This document shows positions 58,623 through 64,000 of a DNA stretch of 64,000 bases, piece by piece (the stretch's first letter is position 1; the number at the start of each line of letters is the position of its first letter). Below the pieces are notes generated by a model that ran no database searches, was not told where the DNA came from, and saw nothing but the letters and a program-made list of their open reading frames with translations. Location: positions 1,511,001 to 1,575,000 of the forward strand of contig NZ_CP051666.1 in the NCBI RefSeq assembly GCF_012848475.1. The letters run 5' to 3'. This DNA is from Marinobacterium sp. LSUCC0821 (lineage in GTDB: Bacteria > Pseudomonadota > Gammaproteobacteria > Pseudomonadales > Balneatricaceae). The translations under genes were made by a program, and so were the position numbers.

Positions 58623-59569
58623 GAACACTTTATCCAGAAATAGCCCCCTTCAATCACAGTTTTTTTGAAACTGAGGATGGCCATAAGATCTATTTCGAAC
58701 AGTGTGGTAATCCTCATGGCGAACCTGTCATATTCATCCATGGTGGGCCAGGGGGTGGCTGTTCAAGCGAACACCGTCGTTTCTTTAACCCTGAACACTA
58801 CCGCATTATTCTTTTTGATCAGAGAGGATGTGGTCGTTCACTACCGCATGGCTCACTAAGCAATAACACCACTCAAGCACTGATATCAGATATGGAGCAG
58901 CTCCGAAATCTGCTCAATATTGATAAATGGCTACTGTTCGGCGGAAGCTGGGGCTCGACCCTAAGCCTTGCCTATGCACAGCGACATACTGAGCGCGTAT
59001 CTGGAATGATTCTTCGCGGTATCTTCCTGTGTAGGCCACGAGACCTAGAGTGGTTCTATCAAGATGGTGCTAGCCACGTGTACCCGGATTACTGGCAGGA
59101 TTATATTGAACCAATAGATCCGCAAAGCCGTGACAATATGATGCAGGCCTACTATCAAATTTTAACGGGTCCGGATGAGATCAAACGCATGCACGCAGCC
59201 AAGGCTTGGTCTGTCTGGGAAGGTCGCTGCTCTACCCTAGCACCAAGCCCAAGCCTTGTTGATCACTTCGAAGATCCGCATGTTGCACTTGCCATGGCCC
59301 GCATCGAAGCGCACTACTTTGTAAACAACGCATTCTTTAGCGAAGATCAGTTACTTAAAGAGTGTAATAAGCTTGTTAACCTACCAACTTGGATTGTTCA
59401 CGGACGATACGACATGGTCTGCCCAATTGAACAAGCTTACCTACTTTCTAAGCAACTCCCGCATGCGCAATTTGAGATAGTTCGAGATGCAGGTCACTCA
59501 GCCTTCGAACCTGGCATCACTGACCGCTTAATCCACGCAACGGATCAATTTTTGGAGCTTAGCGCCTAA
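58619..59569 (+). CDS. pip: proline iminopeptidase
   Basis: Alpha/beta-hydrolase of family S33 removing N-terminal proline from peptides. The 316 residues have the oxyanion motif HGGPGGG (41-47), DQRGCGRS, the nucleophile Ser110 in GGSWGST, Asp in HGRYDMVCP and His in DAGHSAFEP. It is coupled to the MFS gene (4-base overlap) and to dtd (1-base overlap), suggesting one operon. Confidence 0.95.
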   Translation: MRTLYPEIAPFNHSFFETEDGHKIYFEQCGNPHGEPVIFIHGGPGGGCSSEHRRFFNPEHYRIILFDQRGCGRSLPHGSLSNNTTQALISDMEQLRNLLNIDKWLLFGGSWGSTLSLAYAQRHTERVSGMILRGIFLCRPRDLEWFYQDGASHVYPDYWQDYIEPIDPQSRDNMMQAYYQILTGPDEIKRMHAAKAWSVWEGRCSTLAPSPSLVDHFEDPHVALAMARIEAHYFVNNAFFSEDQLLKECNKLVNLPTWIVHGRYDMVCPIEQAYLLSKQLPHAQFEIVRDAGHSAFEPGITDRLIHATDQFLELSA

Positions 59570-60006
59570 TGAAGGGTCTTATTCAACGTGTCAGTAGTGC
59601 ACAGGTAGTCGTTGATGGTGAAGTGATCGGCAAAATCGACAAAGGCATTCTGCTCCTACTGGGTGTAGAGAAGGATGATGATACAACCCGAGCAGACAAA
59701 CTGATCGACAAGGTGACTACCTATCGAATCTTCAGTGATGACGACGGCAAGATGAATCTAAGCCTTCGCGATATTGAGGGCGAGCTGCTAGTTGTATCCC
59801 AGTTCACTCTGGTCGCTGACACAGCCAAGGGAAAACGCCCCGGCTTCTCCCGCGGCGCCCCACCAGCGCTAGGCGAAGAGCTCTACAACTACTTTTGCGA
59901 AACTGCCAAGGCTAGCGGAATTAAAGTCGCTACCGGACGGTTTGGTGCGGATATGAAAGTATCGCTGACCAATGATGGGCCAGTAACGTTCTGGCTAGAG
60001 AGTTAA
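59569..60006 (+). CDS. dtd: D-aminoacyl-tRNA deacylase
   Basis: Proofreading enzyme that hydrolyses D-aminoacyl-tRNA (and glycyl-tRNA-Ala). The 145 residues include the catalytic [23 protein letters not shown] and the Gly-cisPro motif [11 protein letters not shown] at the C-terminus. Its start overlaps the pip stop (TAATG). It is the last gene before a long repeat-rich gap. Confidence 0.97.
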   Translation: MKGLIQRVSSAQVVVDGEVIGKIDKGILLLLGVEKDDDTTRADKLIDKVTTYRIFSDDDGKMNLSLRDIEGELLVVSQFTLVADTAKGKRPGFSRGAPPALGEELYNYFCETAKASGIKVATGRFGADMKVSLTNDGPVTFWLES

Positions 60007-60037
60007 CAGCGTCACCTGCTGGTGCAGTTGGCACTGG

Positions 60038-60139
60038 TTTGCTTCTACGCACTGACGTAGGAGCGCATTCAGCGTAGCTGAAGCCGCGATCACCGCGAAG
60101 CGGTGTATTGATGATTATGGACTGGTGCCAGGTTTATCT
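60038..60139. repeat. REP-like composite repeat, copy A
   Basis: It begins with a 32-base block (60038-60069, containing GTAGGAGCGCATT), then 14 bases that form the hairpin TTCAGC-GTA-GCTGAA, then a second block (60084-60139) containing CGCGATCACCGCG and the hairpin CACCGC-GAA-GCGGTG. The pair of GC-rich hairpins behind GTAGGAGCG resembles Pseudomonas REP elements. Confidence 0.75.
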
Positions 60140-60220
60140 TACAACGTACCGGTGACTGGATTTATCCTGTCATCTGCGCTGTTTGATGGCAGAGATTCTG
60201 GAAGACGTATTGAGAGTGGT

Positions 60221-60290
60221 GTCAGACCGTAGGTCAGACACCGGAGTGCTGAACTGTCTACGTAGCTGTGGGTCTGCCCTACGGTCTGAC
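60221..60290. repeat. Spaced 13-bp inverted repeat
   Basis: GTCAGACCGTAGG at 60221-60233 is exactly complementary to CCTACGGTCTGAC at 60278-60290, with 44 bases between. GTCAGAC recurs as a partial copy inside. It lies between the two REP-like copies. Confidence 0.7.
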
Positions 60291-60313
60291 CCGACATCTT
60301 CAACAGGCACAAC

Positions 60314-60482
60314 TTTGCTACTTCGCACGGATGTAGGAGCGCATTAACGCGCAGCGGAAACAAAACTGATTTATCAGTTTTGAACAGCATTAGCTGGCCC
60401 GAAGGGCGAGGGTTTTACCCGAGTAACCCGCGATCACCGCGCAGCGGTGTATAAAAATGATGGACTGGCGCCAAGTTTGTCT
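60314..60482. repeat. REP-like composite repeat, copy B, interrupted
   Basis: The first block (60314-60345) matches copy A at 28 of 32 positions and the second (60428-60482) is also closely similar, but they are separated by 82 bases instead of 14. The extra material contains a perfect 10-bp inverted repeat (60361-60382, CAAAACTGAT arms) and two small hairpins, GCCC/GGGC and GGGTTTTACCC. Confidence 0.75.
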
Positions 60483-60637
60483 AACGGAGTGGGCAATGAC
60501 CTACAATGATCAGAACCTATGGTTCTGACCCTACGGGCGTTGGCATAGCCAACGTCCAAACCTGCTCTTGCAGAGCATCGGTTTGTCACATGGACCCGTT
60601 GTAGTGCAGAGTGGGGCATTGCCCATGATAAACAAAA

Positions 60638-60667
60638 AACCCCAGGACCTTTCGGTACTGGGGTTCT
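60638..60667 (-). terminator. rRNA operon terminator
   Basis: On the minus strand AACCCCAG pairs with CTGGGGTT, then after one mismatch ACC pairs with GGT around a GAAA loop. A run of T follows. It lies just past the 5S gene. Confidence 0.9.
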
Positions 60668-60680
60668 TTGTTTATTAGGT

Positions 60681-60798
60681 GCCTGGCAATGACCTACTCT
60701 CACATGGGGAAACCCCACACTACCATCGGCGATGACACGTTTCACGACTGAGTTCGGGATGGGATCAGGTGGTTCCATGTCTCTATTGTCACCAGGCA
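60681..60798 (-). rRNA. rrf: 5S ribosomal RNA
   Basis: The minus strand reads TGCCTGGTGACAATAGAG at its 5' end, contains CCCGAACTCAG and CGCCGATGGTAGTGTGGGG, and ends in a complementary TGCCAGGCA. This is a complete bacterial 5S of about 118 bases. Ends are estimated to within a few bases. Confidence 0.95.
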
Positions 60799-60956
60799 AA
60801 ACTGGTTGGTTACCGCTTTCACGTTAACCTTGAAACTGTAATCAATTGTCTGTATCGATCATACAAGCTACAACCGGATCGATCTGATCTTGCGATCTTA
60901 CGTTACCATTCAGCTGTTCATCTGATGTTATGCACTCAGACAGCTTTGGCGTTATA
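60799..60956 (-). other. 23S-5S spacer
   Basis: About 158 bases separate the two rRNAs. I see no tRNA or coding sequence in it. Part of the 23S terminal stem and RNase III processing signals are expected at its edges. Confidence 0.7.
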
Positions 60957-63842
<2,886 letters not shown>

Positions 63843-63954
63843 ATATAACCCAAAGGTGTCTGATCAACTGAATGGTTCTCGTAACGATCGATTTCGCCGG
63901 TTGGCGCTTGTATAAAACATACAAGACAATCTTTCTTGATTAAACAGTTCCAAA

Positions 63955-63967
63955 TTTTTAAAGAGCG
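63955..63967 (-). promoter_or_regulatory. rRNA antitermination boxA
   Basis: On the minus strand CGCTCTTTAAAAA closely matches the boxA consensus TGCTCTTTAA bound by NusB-S10. It lies about 110 bases upstream of the 23S 5' end. Confidence 0.8.
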
Positions 63968-63986
63968 TTTAGAGTAAAACTCTAAA
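63968..63986 (-). promoter_or_regulatory. boxB-like hairpin before boxA
   Basis: TTTAGAGT and ACTCTAAA form a perfect 8-bp stem with a 3-base loop, directly upstream of boxA on the transcript. Confidence 0.65.
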
Positions 63987-64000
63987 AGATAAGCTTTCAT

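Larger units (their letters stand above)
60007..60680. other. Repeat-rich intergenic region between dtd and the rRNA operon
   Basis: These 674 bases hold no convincing gene. They contain two copies of a REP-like composite repeat, a 13-bp inverted repeat (60221-60233 with 60278-60290), several small hairpins (for example CAGAACC/GGTTCTG and CGTTGGC/GCCAACG near 60512-60565) and the rRNA terminator. Open frames here overlap the repeats or rRNA and lack coding character. Confidence 0.8.
63843..64000 (-). other. 16S-23S spacer (partial)
   Basis: The 158 bases preceding 23S on the minus strand contain no tRNA. They hold a boxB-like hairpin and a boxA sequence. Any spacer tRNA or the 16S gene would lie beyond the window. 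Confidence 0.8.

Noticed and set aside
60139..60799. Two minus-strand frames (83 and 121 residues) between dtd and 23S
   Set aside because: They span REP-like repeats, the rRNA terminator or the 5S gene, and resemble no protein.
60799..60956. Possible tRNA in the 23S-5S spacer
   Set aside because: No TTC-arm (GGTTCRA) with a matching acceptor stem could be found on either strand.
63843..64000. Possible spacer tRNA (Ile or Ala) before 23S
   Set aside because: The visible 158 bases contain only boxB, boxA and stem sequence; a tRNA could still lie beyond the window.

Overview
This is a 64 kb piece of a gammaproteobacterial chromosome, most likely from a marine Oceanospirillales-type bacterium related to the Marinomonas/Neptuniibacter/Marinobacterium group. 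The placement rests on the 407-residue EF-Tu, the Pseudomonas-type beta-ketoacyl synthase FabY, the gene order miaB-phoH-ybeY-corC-lnt-leuS-lptE-holA, and an enterobacterial-type glnA-ntrBC region. The genus is an inference. There is no sign of phage, transposase or CRISPR.

Region 1 (1-9418, plus strand) is a catabolic cluster for aerobic benzoyl-CoA degradation (the Box pathway). It holds the lower-pathway enzymes 3-hydroxyacyl-CoA dehydrogenase and beta-ketoadipyl-CoA thiolase, then boxC, boxB, boxA, a hotdog thioesterase, a BoxR-type repressor (XRE domain fused to a shikimate-kinase-like domain) and a nitroreductase-family protein. The boxC promoter carries TGCA motifs that bracket its -10 hexamer, the arrangement expected of a BoxR/BzdR operator. 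Benzoate-CoA ligase and the ring-fission aldehyde dehydrogenase are not in view and may lie upstream of base 1.

Region 2 (9415-14874) has a LysR regulator with a small unknown protein on the minus strand, divergent from an M20 (hippurate-hydrolase-like) amidohydrolase followed by a TRAP transporter (dctPQM). A working hypothesis is that it imports and hydrolyses an N-acyl amino acid, possibly N-benzoylglycine, and so supplies the neighbouring Box pathway.

Region 3 (14921-30272, minus strand) is the alpha, spc and S10 ribosomal protein gene block (rplQ back to rpsJ, with rpoA, secY and the short rpmJ), followed by a separately terminated tuf. Several RNA structures lie in its gaps: an S4-type alpha leader, a terminator-like hairpin between rplN and rplX, and two strong hairpins between rpsN and rpsH. 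Upstream of tuf there is no rpsL-rpsG-fusA; instead a class II elongation factor G gene diverges from it.

Region 4 (30414-43604, mostly plus) carries EF-G2, an RmlD-like reductase, a DUF1820 protein, the miaB-phoH-ybeY-corC-lnt RNA-modification, RNA-maturation and envelope operon, and leuS-lptE-holA. Region 5 (43610-50594) has molybdenum cofactor genes (moeA, moaB, moaA) with an acyltransferase, cytochrome b561, a PaaI-type thioesterase, fabY and trmL. Region 6 (50597-54899) is glnA-ntrB-ntrC with a sigma-54 promoter and NtrC sites. Region 7 (55013-60006) has typA, an MFS transporter with a long C-terminal extension, pip and dtd.

Region 8 (60007-64000) has REP-like repeats downstream of an rRNA operon on the minus strand: 5S, complete 23S, and the 23S-proximal part of the 16S-23S spacer with a boxB/boxA antitermination signal. 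The 16S gene lies beyond the end of the window.
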